Shown: piece by piece, positions 63,477 to 64,000 of the stretch | How the letters are laid out: each line of letters starts with the position of its first letter | Numbering within the stretch: the first letter of the stretch is position 1 | From: Afipia sp. | Lineage (GTDB): Bacteria > Pseudomonadota > Alphaproteobacteria > Rhizobiales > Xanthobacteraceae | Direction of reading: 5' to 3' | DNA: 64,000 nt | Assembly: GCA_024707075.1 (NCBI GenBank) | Contig: JANQAK010000003.1 | Location: forward strand, 1,054,001 to 1,118,000 | Program-made: the position numbers and the translations under genes | Notes under the pieces: model-generated | Told to the model about the DNA's origin: nothing | Databases searched by the model: none | Seen by the model: only the letters and a program-made list of their open reading frames with translations

Positions 63477-64000
63477 TTACTTGTAGGCGCGGAGCACGCG
63501 ATCAGCCTGCTGTTGTGCAGCCGCGAGCGCCTCCGATGGCTTCTGCGTGCCGGTGACGGCCGCCTGCACGGCGTCATTGACGAACTTGTAGATGCGGCCG
63601 TTCTCGTGAACGGACAATTCCGGCACCGCATGCTCAAGCTGGTCGCGCGCGACGGTGGCGGCGGGGAAGCCCTTCGCGTAGGCTTCCATCGCCGGTGTCT
63701 TGTAGGCTGCCGGCGAAACGGCGGCATAACCGGTCTTGATGCTCCACTCGGCGGCGCGCTCAGGCGTTGTCATCCACTGGATGAACTTCACCGCCGCCTT
63801 CTGCTGTTCGGGCGAAGCGTTCTTGAAGACATAGAAGCTGCCGCCGCCGGTCGGCGAACCGCGGCGCTCCTTGGCAGGCAGCATGGCGACACCGAAGTTG
63901 AACTTCGCACCGTCCTTCACCGCGGTGAGATTGCCTGTGGTGTGCCACATCATCGCGGTCTTGCCTTCGAGAAAGTCGGTGCGCAACGTCGCCCAGTCGA
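63477..64000 (-). CDS. ABC transporter substrate-binding protein, C-terminal part (cut by the window edge)
   Basis: The last 174 residues of a periplasmic solute-binding protein of family 1. Recognisable blocks: GKTAMMWHTTGNLTAV, FNFGVAMLPAKERRGSPTGGGSFYVFKNASPEQQKAAVKFIQWMTTPERAAEWSIKTGYAAVSPAAY, typical of UgpB-like proteins. The frame stays open to the window end, so the N-terminus and signal peptide are missing here. It is the first gene of the transporter operon as far as can be seen and feeds the two permeases. No ATPase gene follows in the window. Confidence 0.88.
   Translation of the reverse strand, partial: DWATLRTDFLEGKTAMMWHTTGNLTAVKDGAKFNFGVAMLPAKERRGSPTGGGSFYVFKNASPEQQKAAVKFIQWMTTPERAAEWSIKTGYAAVSPAAYKTPAMEAYAKGFPAATVARDQLEHAVPELSVHENGRIYKFVNDAVQAAVTGTQKPSEALAAAQQQADRVLRAYK

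Overview
The window looks like chromosome of a high-GC alphaproteobacterium of the Bradyrhizobiaceae/Nitrobacteraceae type (Bradyrhizobium, Afipia, Rhodopseudomonas or a relative). The evidence is a transaldolase-glucose-6-phosphate isomerase fusion, a homogentisate operon carrying MBL-fold/DUF2783/flavin monooxygenase genes, a Sox cluster with a SoxR of the two-cysteine ArsR type, and many short inverted-repeat intergenic elements typical of this group. I cannot name a species. No rRNA, tRNA, CRISPR array or insertion sequence was seen.

Layout. 0-2.4 kb: M20 peptidase and a DMT-family transporter. 2.4-10.9 kb: tyrosine/homogentisate catabolism (hppD; then a tightly packed minus-strand operon of monooxygenase, DUF2783, MBL-fold protein, hmgA, maiA, fahA), with Lrp-type and MarR-type regulators. 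11-13.2 kb: a chemoreceptor. 13.3-26.7 kb: enzymes that bypass vitamin B12. These are a class I ribonucleotide reductase (nrdA, nrdB) behind a cobalamin riboswitch, a methylcitrate cycle set (PrpR/ScfR-type regulator, thioesterase, prpD, prpC, prpB), and metE behind a second cobalamin riboswitch. 27-41.7 kb: a Sox thiosulfate-oxidation region (cytochromes, dsrE, soxD, soxC, soxB, soxZ, soxY facing soxA, soxX; then soxW, soxV facing soxS, soxR, soxT; then a second dsrE and a second YeeE/YedE gene). 42-48.8 kb: tal-pgi, aldo/keto reductase, aldehyde dehydrogenase and a LysR regulator. 48.9-57.4 kb: a PAS protein, an acyl-CoA dehydrogenase pair with an enoyl-CoA hydratase, an OprB-like porin, a CorA/ZntB-type transporter, acetoacetate decarboxylase and a patatin. 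57.5-64 kb: a phosphate permease, a polysaccharide chain-length protein, an EEP-family hydrolase and an incomplete sugar/glycerol-phosphate type ABC transporter.

The three B12-independent routes (NrdAB instead of class II NrdJ, methylcitrate cycle instead of methylmalonyl-CoA mutase, MetE instead of MetH) lie side by side. The two riboswitch leaders also share sequence blocks beyond the aptamer. NrdB has phenylalanine where class Ia enzymes carry the radical tyrosine, which points to a class Ic (Mn/Fe-type) enzyme.

Quality warning: at least nine one-base insertions or deletions interrupt otherwise well-conserved genes (chemoreceptor, nrdB, a small sox cytochrome twice, second yedE, an acyl-CoA dehydrogenase twice, pit, an ABC permease). 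Several lie in homopolymers, so many are probably sequence errors. I annotate the joined genes and say where each break lies.
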